From Bacteroidales bacterium (lineage in GTDB: Bacteria; Bacteroidota; Bacteroidia; Bacteroidales; UBA932): a stretch of DNA of 64,000 nt. This document shows, piece after piece, positions 44,315-52,928 of this stretch (position 1 is the stretch's first letter; each line of letters opens with the position of its first letter). The DNA lies in NCBI GenBank assembly GCA_017631875.1, contig JAGBSL010000009.1, forward strand, positions 1 to 64,000, given 5' to 3'. Under the pieces are notes generated by a model. It was not told where the DNA came from and did not search any database. It saw only the letters and a program-made list of their open reading frames with translations. Made by a program: the position numbers and the translations under genes.

Positions 44315-45048
44315 TGCCGGAAAGCATACTATACATAATACTGTTAGCAGCAGGAGCCAGCTTCGTCCAGAGGACAATCGGATTCGGATTCGGCATATTC
44401 ATCATGACCGCACTCCCATTTCTGATGCCCTCTTATGGCGAAGCTGTAACTCTTTCCGGGCTGTTGTCGTTGACTTCGGCTACGGTCGTGATGGTGAAGT
44501 ATCTCAAGTTTGTCACATGGAAAAGGCTTCTGCCTATGGTGGGAGCGTTCATCATCTTCTCGACTTTGGCGATACTTCTGCTGGATAAGGTCGAAGGCCG
44601 GGCCATGAGGATGATTCTCGGTATCATGCTGATAATCATAAGCCTGTACTTCAGCTTCTTCAAGGAGAAGCTCCAGAAGATCATCCGTCCGACCAGAAGC
44701 TGGCAGCTCGGAACGGGGTCGGTCAGCGGCATCATGGGCGGACTCTTCGGCATGCATGGTCCCCCGGTTGTACTCTACCTGATTTCCGCAGAGCCTGACA
44801 AGGACCACTACATGGGCATGATCCAGACATACGCAGTGGTAACCAACATCACCATGCTTGCCGTACGCGCCTTCAGCGGCTACGTCACCCCGGCAGTGGG
44901 TTCGGCATACCTCTACGGACTGGCCGGTCTGGTGATAGGAGTGGCAGCCGGCAACTGGGCCTACAAGCGCATCCCCGGCAAGATCTTCACCTACGTCGTC
45001 TACGCCTACATCGCCTTCAGCGGCCTTATCATCTTCCTGACAGCCTGA
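44314..45048 (+). CDS. TauE/SafE family anion exporter
   Basis: A 244-residue inner-membrane protein with about seven or eight hydrophobic helices. The family repeats are seen as GASFVQRTIGFGFGIFIMTA in the first half and GSVSGIMGGLFGMHGPPVVL in the second. Members export sulfite, sulfonates or similar anions. The ATG overlaps the stop of the upstream gene. The patatin gene follows 8 bases later. Confidence 0.87.
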   Translation: MPESILYIILLAAGASFVQRTIGFGFGIFIMTALPFLMPSYGEAVTLSGLLSLTSATVVMVKYLKFVTWKRLLPMVGAFIIFSTLAILLLDKVEGRAMRMILGIMLIIISLYFSFFKEKLQKIIRPTRSWQLGTGSVSGIMGGLFGMHGPPVVLYLISAEPDKDHYMGMIQTYAVVTNITMLAVRAFSGYVTPAVGSAYLYGLAGLVIGVAAGNWAYKRIPGKIFTYVVYAYIAFSGLIIFLTA

Positions 45049-45056
45049 ACAAACAT

Positions 45057-45899
45057 ATGAATACAGAAAACACAGCACTTGTACTTGAAGGCGGCGGCCT
45101 TCGCGGGGTATTCACCTGCGGAGCGCTTGACTGCTTCATGGATCATGGAATCCGCTTTCCGTTTACCATTGGAGTGAGTGCCGGAGCATGTAACGGATTA
45201 TCGTACATGTCCGGACAGCGCGGGCGTGCCAAGAAGAGCAACATAGACCTGATGGACGAGCATCATTATGTAGGATTCAAATACCTTTTGACGCAAGGCT
45301 GTATCATGGACTTCAAGCTGCTGTTCGAAGACTTCCCCGAGAAGATCATACCATACGACTATGACGCATACTTCTCGAATCCTGACAGATTCGTCATGGT
45401 TACGACCAACTGCGTTACAGGAAAGGCGGAGTACTTCGAGGAGAAGACTTCGTCGGAGAGAATCATGGACATAGTGCGCGCATCAAGCAGTCTGCCTTTC
45501 GTCTGCCCTATCACTTATGTGGACGGAGTCCCTATGCTTGACGGAGGAATAGTCGATTCCATACCGGTAGAATACGCCCTCAGCCAAGGTTATGATAAGG
45601 CTGTCGTGATCTTGACCCGCAACAAGGGATACAGGAAGAAGGACAGCAGGATGCCGCTGGCAAAGGTCGTGTACAAAAAGTACCCCGCCCTGAGCAAGGC
45701 CTTGCAGGAACGCAACGCCGTATACAACCGCACAATGGACCTGATAGAAAGACTTGAAGACGAGGGCAAGATCACAGTCATCCGCCCCCTCAAGCCAGTA
45801 GATGTCGGCCGCATGGAAAAAGACACAGCCAAACTCCGCGCCCTCTACCAGGAAGGCTACGACATTGCGGAGGAGGTTCTGGCTTCGGCACAGCTGTAA
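45057..45899 (+). CDS. Patatin-like phospholipase
   Basis: A 280-residue cytoplasmic lipase-fold protein. ALVLEGGGLRGVFTCGALD is the oxyanion-hole block, IGVSAGACNGL contains the GxSxG nucleophile, and PMLDGGIVDSIPVEYA holds the catalytic Asp (DGG). The dyad is intact. Members remove acyl chains from membrane lipids. It lies just downstream of the TauE gene, so the acidic-protein/TauE/patatin genes form a small operon. There is no CD-NTase or sensor gene beside it, so a CBASS role is not supported. Confidence 0.88.
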   Translation: MNTENTALVLEGGGLRGVFTCGALDCFMDHGIRFPFTIGVSAGACNGLSYMSGQRGRAKKSNIDLMDEHHYVGFKYLLTQGCIMDFKLLFEDFPEKIIPYDYDAYFSNPDRFVMVTTNCVTGKAEYFEEKTSSERIMDIVRASSSLPFVCPITYVDGVPMLDGGIVDSIPVEYALSQGYDKAVVILTRNKGYRKKDSRMPLAKVVYKKYPALSKALQERNAVYNRTMDLIERLEDEGKITVIRPLKPVDVGRMEKDTAKLRALYQEGYDIAEEVLASAQL

Positions 45900-45975
45900 T
45901 GCATGGCACGTGCTGCAATCAATATTCAATCAATTGACAGCATTCTGATTATCAGGTAAACGAGGATTAAATAGC

Positions 45976-46026
45976 TCTAATTTGTACAGATAATATGATT
46001 TTTATTTGTTTTCTGTACAAATTAGA
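45976..46026. repeat. Perfect 15-bp inverted repeat
   Basis: TCTAATTTGTACAGA (45976-45990) and its exact complement TCTGTACAAATTAGA (46012-46026) flank 21 A/T-rich bases. There is no terminator-like T run. It lies in a 400-base gene-free gap downstream of the patatin gene, so it may be a regulator site, a recombination site or a mobile remnant. Confidence 0.7.
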
Positions 46027-46153
46027 ACTATATAGGCATAAAGAATTCAGGTAATGCATCACAGAATCTTGAAAGTCCTTCTGTTAAATCTCAACATCTT
46101 AACAACATCGAGTTGTTATCAGTCTGTCAAAGATAAAAATTTCGAAAGCAATT

Positions 46154-46263
46154 CCTCGCAGAAAAACAACGTGATTCTTTGACGACGATGGGCAGATTGA
46201 GGGTGCAGAAACAGAAAACACCCATCCTCGCAAAAAAACATCGCGATTCTTTGACGAGGATGG
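46154..46263 (+). repeat. Two copies of a 38-base repeat
   Basis: Copy A (46154-46191) and copy B (46226-46263) share about 34 of 38 bases, both starting CCTCGCA and containing GATTCTTTGACGA. Copy B with two flanking bases on each side is also a palindrome (CCATCCTCG...CGAGGATGG, 9-bp arms). They lie 40 bases before the acyl-CoA ligase stop codon and could serve as its terminator. Confidence 0.7.
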
Positions 46264-46304
46264 ATGAATGATGGGAGCAGAAGAATGCGGAAAGGCCCAA
46301 TGTA

Positions 46305-48041
46305 TTAGTCTATCGTCTTATCAATAGAGAATCGGGTAATCTTTCGTGAGGTGTTCTTCTGAAACTCCGTATCTCTAAGCTTAACGCACTTGACCGCCTT
46401 GTATGAAGGCATCTTGGCATTGAGGATTTTTACCTGATCTTCGAAATACTTCTGCAAGTCACTGATTCCCTTATCTTTAAGAAGGTCGGTATCAGGGAAG
46501 ATCTCTGCCACGATGATTATCTTGTCCTTTTGCACTTTGCTCTCACCGGCATAGACTACTACCTCGCTGACACCCTCTACCTTCTGCAAATCAGCCTCGA
46601 TTTCCTCAGGGTAGACATTTTTTCCGTTTGATAGAATGATGAGATTCTTCTTTCTGCCTGTGATGTAAATCCATCCTTCCTCGTCGAGTCTACCATAGTC
46701 TCCAGTATGGAAGTATCCATCCTTGTCGAATACCTCTGCGGTAGCTTCAGGGTTGTTGTAGTAGCCAAGCATTACATTCGGACCCTTTACGCAGATCTCT
46801 CCCTCTCCGTTCTCGTCAGGATTATCAATCTTAACTCGGCATGCGAGGATCGGGGTACCCACGCTGCCTGGCTTGCGATATTTATTTCTGTTTGCCGAAA
46901 TGAGTGGGGCACATTCTGTGATGCCATATCCATTAAGAATTGTAATTCCAAGTGAATCAAAGGTTTTAACGATCTCCTCGTCAAGTTTTGCACCTCCGCA
47001 AATGATCAATTCAAGCTTTCCTCCGAAAGCAGCGAGGACGCTTGAGAAGAGTTTCTTTCTGATGTCGATGCCGATGGCTCTGAGGCAGTCACTGACCTTC
47101 ATCATTGCTTTAAGAAGCCCTTCCTTGCCGGTCTTGCGAGCAGTTGCCCATATCTTTCTGTTCATTACCTCAAGGAATGCAGGCACCAGGATAAGATGGG
47201 TCGGCTGCTGCTCCTTGATTTCGTCGCTGACATGTTTGAGACCGCTTGAAATATATACTTCACAGCCCTGTGCAAGGTGGCCGACATAGTTTACGGTAGA
47301 TCCGAAAGTGTGGTGTGGAGGAAGCACATGGAGAGTCTTTCTTGTTATGTCAAAATTGTACATTCCAAGAGTCATGTCAAGGCAAATGTTTGCCTGCGAA
47401 AGCATTACACCCTTACCCTTTCCAGTTGTTCCAGATGTGAAAACGATTGATGCGAGCTTGTTTACGTCAATTTTGTAGTCATAGTATGAATTGTCTCCTC
47501 CCTGGTAAAGTTCTTCTCCTTTTACTTCAAGTTCGCCTATGGATGTGAGGGTCTTACCCGAGAGCAGTTCTTTGTCAATAGTACTTTCCGGATGGATAGA
47601 TACAAGAAGTCCAGCTGACTTGAGACCGCCGTTCCTGAGGATTTCCTTGATCTTCCCTTCTGCAGTCTTTCCGAAGATGACGGCCTTGCATCCTGTTGTC
47701 GTGATGATACCGTCAATGTCCTCTATAGGAAGTTCTTTGTCAACAGGTACAGTCACGGAGCCGATCGCCATGACTGCAAAGAAGGAGCAGCACCATCCGT
47801 ATGAGTTTTCACCGACAATGGCAATGTTCTCTTCTCTAAGCTTGTTGCCAATCAATGCGGTGCCAAGATTTCTAACATCGGTGCGCCACTGTGCGAATGA
47901 GACTTTCTTGACCTCCTTATCACTAGGATTGTCCTTGTATGACATAGCGATACTGTCCGGAAAATTCTGCGCAGACTCCTCCACAAGCGAACGCATGTCG
48001 TCTATGAAGGTAGTTTTGTAGATAGGGTAATTCTTATTCAT
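46305..48041 (-). CDS. AMP-dependent long-chain fatty acid-CoA ligase
   Basis: A 578-residue ANL-superfamily enzyme. ASIVFTSGTTGKGKGVMLSQ is the phosphate-binding loop, TILNGYGITECAPLISAN the adenine motif, FHTGDYGRLDEEGWIYITGR the hinge, and KNLIILSNGKNVYPEEIE the C-terminal motif, with a catalytic Lys near the C-terminus (KNTSRKITR). It activates fatty acids via acyl-AMP to acyl-CoA, probably on the inner face of the membrane. A minus-strand TAATTTTG box at 48066-48073 is a likely -7 element. Confidence 0.88.
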   Translation of the reverse strand: MNKNYPIYKTTFIDDMRSLVEESAQNFPDSIAMSYKDNPSDKEVKKVSFAQWRTDVRNLGTALIGNKLREENIAIVGENSYGWCCSFFAVMAIGSVTVPVDKELPIEDIDGIITTTGCKAVIFGKTAEGKIKEILRNGGLKSAGLLVSIHPESTIDKELLSGKTLTSIGELEVKGEELYQGGDNSYYDYKIDVNKLASIVFTSGTTGKGKGVMLSQANICLDMTLGMYNFDITRKTLHVLPPHHTFGSTVNYVGHLAQGCEVYISSGLKHVSDEIKEQQPTHLILVPAFLEVMNRKIWATARKTGKEGLLKAMMKVSDCLRAIGIDIRKKLFSSVLAAFGGKLELIICGGAKLDEEIVKTFDSLGITILNGYGITECAPLISANRNKYRKPGSVGTPILACRVKIDNPDENGEGEICVKGPNVMLGYYNNPEATAEVFDKDGYFHTGDYGRLDEEGWIYITGRKKNLIILSNGKNVYPEEIEADLQKVEGVSEVVVYAGESKVQKDKIIIVAEIFPDTDLLKDKGISDLQKYFEDQVKILNAKMPSYKAVKCVKLRDTEFQKNTSRKITRFSIDKTID

Positions 48042-48099
48042 GGTTTTGGTTTTATTACATCAAGGCAAAATTACGAAAAAGTTATGAAGCACGATCTTC

Positions 48100-48447
48100 C
48101 TAATGGCAGTCATGGTGGTCGCATGCCTCGCCGTTGTCCTTGACATTTCCGGCCAGGTATGATGCTACAAGCTCCTCCACATCACCACTGCAGCCACGGA
48201 TGACCTCAATGCGCTGAGCCTCAAGAACATTCTTGGCTCCCTGGCCCATGTTTCCGGCCAGCATGACTGCGACTCCCATCTGGCGTAGAACCGGAGCGAT
48301 TCCGCTCTTGCATCCGCATCCTTCCGGCGAAGCCATCTTGCTGACTCCGACTACTTTTCCGTCAATGATGTCAAATATTGTATAGTATGCGCAATGACCG
48401 AAGTGGTCATCCACGCGTCCGTCTCTTGTAGGTACTGCTATCTTCAT
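48100..48447 (-). CDS. NifX/NifB-like iron-molybdenum cofactor-binding domain protein
   Basis: A 115-residue protein starting MKIAVPTRDGRVDDHFGHC, the mark of the dinitrogenase iron-molybdenum cofactor family (DHFGHC with metal-binding His/Cys). GCGCKSGIAPVLRQMGVAV and LAGNMGQGAKNVLE complete the fold. It ends in a Cys/His tail (EACDHHDCH). Outside nitrogen fixers these small proteins bind iron-sulfur or metal clusters; no nif genes are here. The ATG lies two bases after the upstream stop, which favours this start over a longer overlapping one. Confidence 0.82.
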   Translation of the reverse strand: MKIAVPTRDGRVDDHFGHCAYYTIFDIIDGKVVGVSKMASPEGCGCKSGIAPVLRQMGVAVMLAGNMGQGAKNVLEAQRIEVIRGCSGDVEELVASYLAGNVKDNGEACDHHDCH

Positions 48448-48449
48448 GT

Positions 48450-48917
48450 CTATCGGTTTTGTATTACTTTCCATCTTAAACGCCACACGCCATCGGCATA
48501 GGAGTGGCTGATTATCTTGAATGTGCCGATCTCACTTGTATTGTTCACATGAGCACCGATGCATGCACATGCGTCGTAATCCCCTATCCTCACGATGCGG
48601 AGAGTCTCCGACGCATCCTCGGGAAGTTTGCTGAGATCCACGATGTCAGCTGCCTGCTCACGAGGCATGAACTCGATTGTGACCTCATGATTCTTAGCTA
48701 TCTCCTCATTGACCTTTGCCTCGATCAGTTCCACCTGCTCAGGTGTCGGTTCCGCATCAAGGATATAGTCACATTTAGACTTCTTCTTCTCCACATGAGC
48801 ATTCCTCGAACGAGGGCATCCGAACATCTTCACCATCGTAGCATTCAGCAGATGCTCGGCTGTATGAGCCGGCTCAAATTCGGCCTTGTTATGAGCATTT
48901 AGTATCGGTTGTTCCAT
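48450..48917 (-). CDS. AlaX-like alanyl-tRNA editing hydrolase
   Basis: A 155-residue protein with a tRNA second additional domain. EPAHTAEHLLNATMVKMFG carries the HxxxH zinc motif, and DYDACACIGAHVNNTSEIG the CxxxH pair. Free-standing AlaX proteins hydrolyse Ser- or Gly-tRNA-Ala. The start is taken at MEQPILNAHN; seven residues upstream is another ATG. It is cotranscribed with the NifX-like gene. Confidence 0.83.
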   Translation of the reverse strand: MEQPILNAHNKAEFEPAHTAEHLLNATMVKMFGCPRSRNAHVEKKKSKCDYILDAEPTPEQVELIEAKVNEEIAKNHEVTIEFMPREQAADIVDLSKLPEDASETLRIVRIGDYDACACIGAHVNNTSEIGTFKIISHSYADGVWRLRWKVIQNR

Positions 48918-48972
48918 AACTTCAAAATAGTGTTTCACGTAAAACTTTATATATCAACGATTTAAAGAAGTA

Positions 48973-48996
48973 TCCTGCCTTCCGTGCCATGCAGGA
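48973..48996 (+). repeat. 24-base interspersed palindromic repeat, copy 1
   Basis: TCCTGCCTTCCGTGCCATGC plus AGGA. It is present in reverse orientation at 54415-54438 with 22 of 24 bases the same. Its TCCTGC/GCAGGA ends can pair. It is located between the alaX start and the lactonase stop. Confidence 0.65.
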
Positions 48997-49026
48997 CATT
49001 CACTCAACGATCTGTCATTCAAGGCA

Positions 49027-50112
49027 TTACGCGTCACGCCCACAAGCCACCAAGCACGAAGGCTGGTCGGAGTCGAAGCGGAGGACGGTGTCGGTCAGGG
49101 TGAGGGTGCCGTCTTCTGCTATGCGGAAGACCTGGATCAGGTTGTCATGCATGCATGTCACCATCAGCAGACTGCCGTCCGGAGTAATCATGAAGTTGCG
49201 AGGGTGGCGGCCTGTTCTTGTGTAGGCGATCTTTTCAAGGAGACCGTTCTCTCCAACAACGAAGACTGATATGCCGTCGTTGTCAAGGCGGTGCGATGTG
49301 TAGAGGTATTTTCCTGACGGGTGCATGTGGATGTCTGCGCTGCCTCCTGCGTTGACCTCGTCAGCCTGGATGCGCTGGAGCAATGTGAAAGCAGGGACAT
49401 CATAAACCAGCACCTCACCCGAAAGTTCACATATACAATAGAGTCTATCCCCTGCCTCATTGAACTCCATGTGCCTTGGACCGCTGCCTGAAGGACATTC
49501 CAGATCTTCCACATGAACCAGCACCCCATCTTCAAATCTAAGCTGCCTGATTACATCTGCTCCAAGGTCTGAAGCCAGGATCATGTCAGTTCCGGGCACA
49601 GGCTTCAGCTGATGGATATGCGACGACTCCTGTCTTCCTTCAACAGGGCCGCTGCCGGTGAACTGCAGCTGCTGGATGCAGTCTCCTATGACACCGTCCA
49701 CGAGCGGAAAAACACTGACAGAGCCACCGGAATAGTCGGCAGTGAGTATCTTTCCGTCATACGACATGATGAAGCATGGATCGGCTCCGGTCTGTCTCTT
49801 TTCGGCTGTCATCACCAGGCCTTCTGCACAGTCAAACGAATAAACGCCAGATTCTGCTCCGGTTTCACTGACCGCATAGACATGAGAGCCATCCTGTATC
49901 AGATATGAAGCATTATATGCCTCAGTCTTCTCCAGAAGGGTGAACTCCAAGATCTCGGTATCTAACGCATACCTATATATATGGTCGCCGTATGTACCTA
50001 CATTTATCTTCATTACAGATTTCTCCGAAGTGAATAATCCGAAGTATATGCAGCATGTAAGGATTACTGCAAGGGCGCCGCAGGCCCAGACTATTGTGTT
50101 GGTTATTTTCAT
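49027..50112 (-). CDS. Lactonase-family seven-bladed beta-propeller protein (6-phosphogluconolactonase-like)
   Basis: A 361-residue protein. It starts at ATG 50112 with MKITNTIVWACGALAVIL, a membrane anchor or signal peptide. The propeller repeats match the YbhE/Pgl lactonase family: SHVYAVSETGAESGVYSF, GSGPRHMEFNEAGDRLYCIC, MHPSGKYLYTSHRLDNDG and TGRHPRNFMITPDGSLLMVT. As it is likely exported, cytosolic 6-phosphogluconate chemistry is doubtful and another lactone may be the substrate. Confidence 0.8.
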   Translation of the reverse strand: MKITNTIVWACGALAVILTCCIYFGLFTSEKSVMKINVGTYGDHIYRYALDTEILEFTLLEKTEAYNASYLIQDGSHVYAVSETGAESGVYSFDCAEGLVMTAEKRQTGADPCFIMSYDGKILTADYSGGSVSVFPLVDGVIGDCIQQLQFTGSGPVEGRQESSHIHQLKPVPGTDMILASDLGADVIRQLRFEDGVLVHVEDLECPSGSGPRHMEFNEAGDRLYCICELSGEVLVYDVPAFTLLQRIQADEVNAGGSADIHMHPSGKYLYTSHRLDNDGISVFVVGENGLLEKIAYTRTGRHPRNFMITPDGSLLMVTCMHDNLIQVFRIAEDGTLTLTDTVLRFDSDQPSCLVACGRDA

Positions 50113-50122
50113 ACTTTTTAAT

Positions 50123-50145
50123 CTTGTGCTGTAACTTAGCACAAG
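50123..50145. promoter_or_regulatory. Inverted repeat, possible operator
   Basis: CTTGTGCT and AGCACAAG form perfect 8-base arms with a 7-base spacer. The site covers the -33 region expected for the plus-strand -7 box at 50153, and is 11 bases upstream of the lactonase ATG on the other strand. It could control both genes. Confidence 0.45.
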
Positions 50146-50152
50146 CGCACTA

Positions 50153-50160
50153 TACCTTTG
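50153..50160 (+). promoter_or_regulatory. -7 box for the 50-residue membrane protein
   Basis: TACCTTTG, a perfect match to the -7 consensus, 29 bases upstream of the ATG at 50189. It supports the short gene being expressed. Confidence 0.6.
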
Positions 50161-50188
50161 CAACTGTAAACATTAAACGATATATATT

Positions 50189-50341
50189 ATGTGGCTTGCA
50201 GTTATCATTGGAGTATGTCTCGCAGTTGAAGTTCTCAGTTATCTCTCTGGTGGCGAATTCCGCCTTAAGAAGGAAGAAAAAGAGCAGCCGGAGGAGACAC
50301 CGGTATTCTTTACTCAGACCAGTCTGAAAACGCTTCCATAA
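50189..50341 (+). CDS. Small single-pass membrane protein, 50 residues
   Basis: It starts MWLAVIIGVCLAVEVLSYL, a single membrane helix, followed by a basic then acidic tail (FRLKKEEKEQPEE) and TPVFFTQTSLKTLP. The positive residues just after the helix suggest an inward C-terminus. A perfect -7 box precedes it. Its last 32 bases overlap the 3' end of the convergent GH53 gene. Function unknown. Confidence 0.6.
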   Translation: MWLAVIIGVCLAVEVLSYLSGGEFRLKKEEKEQPEETPVFFTQTSLKTLP

Positions 50342-51419
50342 TCACGGTAGGGCGTCCGTCCTCCGTGAAGGCTCCGAGCTTGTACTGCGACGGTCTGCAC
50401 TCCGGCTCCCAGTAGAAGACTCCCTTGCAGCGTCCGTCTGTCTCCTCGATGCACTCGCGGATGACACGCGCAAGCTGACGGCGGCCTTCCCCAAGGACCT
50501 CAGGCTTTGACTCGTCCACGAGGAAACCTGTCTCGACGATCATAACGTCGCAACCGAACTTCTCGCTGACATAGCGGATGTTCTCGATGCAGTCTGTTAT
50601 TGTAGTCTCGGCATCGTCACGGTAGCCTCCGTCCATAGCCCAGTATGGATAAAGCGACATACCGATCATGTCCCACTTGGCTCCTCCTGCCTTGAGGACA
50701 CCGAGGTTATAGTCATAAAGGTCCCTGTCGAAACCGTTGTCCAGATGCACCATGACTATCGCGTCAGGGAAAACCTGCTTGCAGGCATCGTAGCCGGCGG
50801 CGAAGAGGCCGGCGTACTGCTCAGGATTGCGGTCTACATGTCCCATTGATTCGATTATGGTAGTATTTCCGTTCTCGTCAAGCTTAGGCCATCCATATTC
50901 ATTAGACTCTACAGTCCAGAGAAAACCGTTTCTGGTCTCGTTTCCGACCTGGATCCATTTCGGCTCTATGCCGTTGTCCTTGAGGTATGTCAGGACTTCG
51001 ATGGTATGAGCTGCAAGATCTTCCTTCATCTGCTCATAGGAATGACCGCTCCATGATGCAGGAATGTTCTGCTTCTGTGGATCTGCCCACCAGTCGCTGT
51101 AGTGAAAATCGACCATGATGGCCATATCAAGCGCCTTTGCACGCTGACATTTAACAAGGAGATCTTCCTTGCTGCACCATCCGCCATGAGCTGACGGATC
51201 TACCCAAACGCGGTGGCGTACGGCATTGAGTCCCAGCTCCTTCATGAGTGCTGTACACTCCATCTCCACTCCGTCCTTATTATAAAACTTATGGCCATAG
51301 GCCTCATATTCTGTGATCCATCCCAGATCGGCTCCAAGCCAGAATGATGGTTCGCGATTGCAGCTCACGAGGGCTGTAAGGGCAGCAAACACTGCCATGA
51401 CGCGTGTCATTGTCTTCAT
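50310..51419 (-). CDS. GH53 arabinogalactan endo-beta-1,4-galactanase lipoprotein
   Basis: A 369-residue exported enzyme with a lipoprotein signal ending LTALVSC. GH53 features: FWLGADLGWITEYE, LNAVRHRVWVDPSAHGG, DFHYSDWWADPQKQNIP, WIQVGNETRNGFLW (acid/base Glu in GNE), VMIVETGF (nucleophile Glu) and GVFYWEPE. It cuts beta-1,4-galactan side chains of pectin. The ATG lies 3 bases after the YfcC stop, so it ends a long operon headed by glycine-cleavage genes, an odd setting for a galactanase. Confidence 0.92.
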   Translation of the reverse strand: MKTMTRVMAVFAALTALVSCNREPSFWLGADLGWITEYEAYGHKFYNKDGVEMECTALMKELGLNAVRHRVWVDPSAHGGWCSKEDLLVKCQRAKALDMAIMVDFHYSDWWADPQKQNIPASWSGHSYEQMKEDLAAHTIEVLTYLKDNGIEPKWIQVGNETRNGFLWTVESNEYGWPKLDENGNTTIIESMGHVDRNPEQYAGLFAAGYDACKQVFPDAIVMVHLDNGFDRDLYDYNLGVLKAGGAKWDMIGMSLYPYWAMDGGYRDDAETTITDCIENIRYVSEKFGCDVMIVETGFLVDESKPEVLGEGRRQLARVIRECIEETDGRCKGVFYWEPECRPSQYKLGAFTEDGRPTVIMEAFSDWSE

Positions 51420-51422
51420 ATC

Positions 51423-52919
51423 TTAAAATCCTGGTAAATCAATAAACAATGTAGGCAGAAGAAGCAGGAAACCTACCACAACCATCAGCAGGATGAACTT
51501 CCAAGCCCACTTCACCCATTTCTCATAAGGTATCTTAGCTACAGAAAGTACTGCCATGAGCACTCCTGAGCATGGTGTAATCATATTAGTAAATCCGTCG
51601 CCGAACTGGAAGGCAAGCACGGTCGCCTGACGCGAAACACCTATCATGTCTGCGAAAGGTGCCATAATCGGCATGGTCACAGCCGCCTTGGCAGAGGCTG
51701 ACGGGATGAACAGGTTGATGAATGTCTGGATACCATACATCGAGCCGAGGGCGCCGACGCGGCCTGTGCCCTCAAGGGCAGAGGCCATGGAGGCGAGCAT
51801 GGTGTCGATCACCTGTCCGTTCTTGAGGATCACGATGATTCCCGCTGCGAAACCGATGATGAGTGCAGCTGAGAATATGTCCTTTGCTCCTGCTATGAAT
51901 TCCTTGGCGATTGTGTCTGCTGAATATCCGGCAGAGAATCCAGCCGCAATAGCCAATGCCATGAACAGGGCACAGATCTCTGAAAGGTACCAGCCGTATC
52001 CCATCGCTCCGATCACAAGGAAAACTATCGTGAACATAAGCATGTTCAGGATAAACATCTTCACTGAGTTTCTCAATGCGAAGAACGAAACCACGGCAAA
52101 CAGCCCTGTAGCCACCCACAGCAACCATGGAGTCTCATACGACGATTCTCCCAGCTTTATGACGCAATCCGAAGCGTAGAAGATCGAGAAAAGCACGAGG
52201 ACAACTGTGAGAGCAGCGTAACAGACCCATGCACGGACCTTGCTGACAGAAGCATCAGAGTCCGAAACCTCGTTAATCTCTTCCTCTTTGATTACCACCG
52301 GTTTACGGGTCTTATTAGCATACCACAGCACAAAAATTATGGCTATGAGCATAAGGACCACCCAGCAGAAGATGCGGTATTCTATGCCTGAGAACAGCGG
52401 CAGCTCAGCCATTCCTTGTGCGATTCCGATCGTGAACGGATTAAGCATCGCTCCTGCGAATCCGACATGGGCTGCAACATATACCATGCAAACTCCGACA
52501 AAGTCATCATAGCCGAGCGAACGAGCCAATGGAATCACAACAGCAACGAATGCAATCGTCTCCTCACTCATGCCGAACACGGCTCCGAAAAGTCCGAAGA
52601 GCAGCATGACCAGAGTGATCACGATGTTGCCCACTCCGAGCTTGCGCACCAGCGCATGACGCTCCAGATTCTGCACCTTTGAGATGAACTTCATGATGCC
52701 CTCGTCCACAGCCTTTGTGCTGTTGACCACCCAGAATGCTCCTCCGATTATGAGCACGAATGCTATGATGCCGGCCTGCTGGCTGAAGCCTTCATACAGA
52801 GCCGAAAAAACCTGCCAGGTCTGCGGCTCGCCTCCCGGCACAAGCCAGGTGGCGACGGCGCAGACCAGCAGAACAGTAAATATGATTACGTAAGTGTTTG
52901 GTACCTTGAGTTTTGCCAC
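51423..52919 (-). CDS. YfcC family (DcuC-like) membrane transporter
   Basis: A 498-residue inner-membrane protein with about 12 hydrophobic helices. MAKLKVPNTYVIIFTVLLV and ATWLVPGGE are typical of the YfcC group; other marks are FGAVFGMSEETIAFV, GFAGAMLNPFTIGIAQG, LFIPSASAKAAVTMPIMAP and FTNMITPCSGVLMAVL. Members are proposed to carry amino or dicarboxylic acids. It starts 9 bases after lpd ends, within the gcv operon, so glycine or a related amino acid is a sensible candidate substrate (inference). Confidence 0.88.
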   Translation of the reverse strand: MAKLKVPNTYVIIFTVLLVCAVATWLVPGGEPQTWQVFSALYEGFSQQAGIIAFVLIIGGAFWVVNSTKAVDEGIMKFISKVQNLERHALVRKLGVGNIVITLVMLLFGLFGAVFGMSEETIAFVAVVIPLARSLGYDDFVGVCMVYVAAHVGFAGAMLNPFTIGIAQGMAELPLFSGIEYRIFCWVVLMLIAIIFVLWYANKTRKPVVIKEEEINEVSDSDASVSKVRAWVCYAALTVVLVLFSIFYASDCVIKLGESSYETPWLLWVATGLFAVVSFFALRNSVKMFILNMLMFTIVFLVIGAMGYGWYLSEICALFMALAIAAGFSAGYSADTIAKEFIAGAKDIFSAALIIGFAAGIIVILKNGQVIDTMLASMASALEGTGRVGALGSMYGIQTFINLFIPSASAKAAVTMPIMAPFADMIGVSRQATVLAFQFGDGFTNMITPCSGVLMAVLSVAKIPYEKWVKWAWKFILLMVVVGFLLLLPTLFIDLPGF

Positions 52920-52928
52920 TTCTATAAT

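Noticed and set aside
45057..45899. Patatin as a CBASS or similar immune effector
   Set aside because: The neighbours are a TauE exporter and an acidic protein; no CD-NTase, TIR or sensor ATPase gene is adjacent.
46154..46263. Small CRISPR array
   Set aside because: Only two imperfect 38-base units exist with a 34-base gap, one unit is itself palindromic, and no cas genes are present.
48100..48447. Part of a nitrogen-fixation locus because of the NifX-like domain
   Set aside because: No nitrogenase or nif biosynthesis genes are near; the domain is widespread in anaerobes that do not fix nitrogen.
49027..50112. Cytosolic 6-phosphogluconolactonase of the pentose phosphate pathway
   Set aside because: The protein has an N-terminal membrane or signal segment, so the cytosolic role is doubtful even though the propeller belongs to that family.
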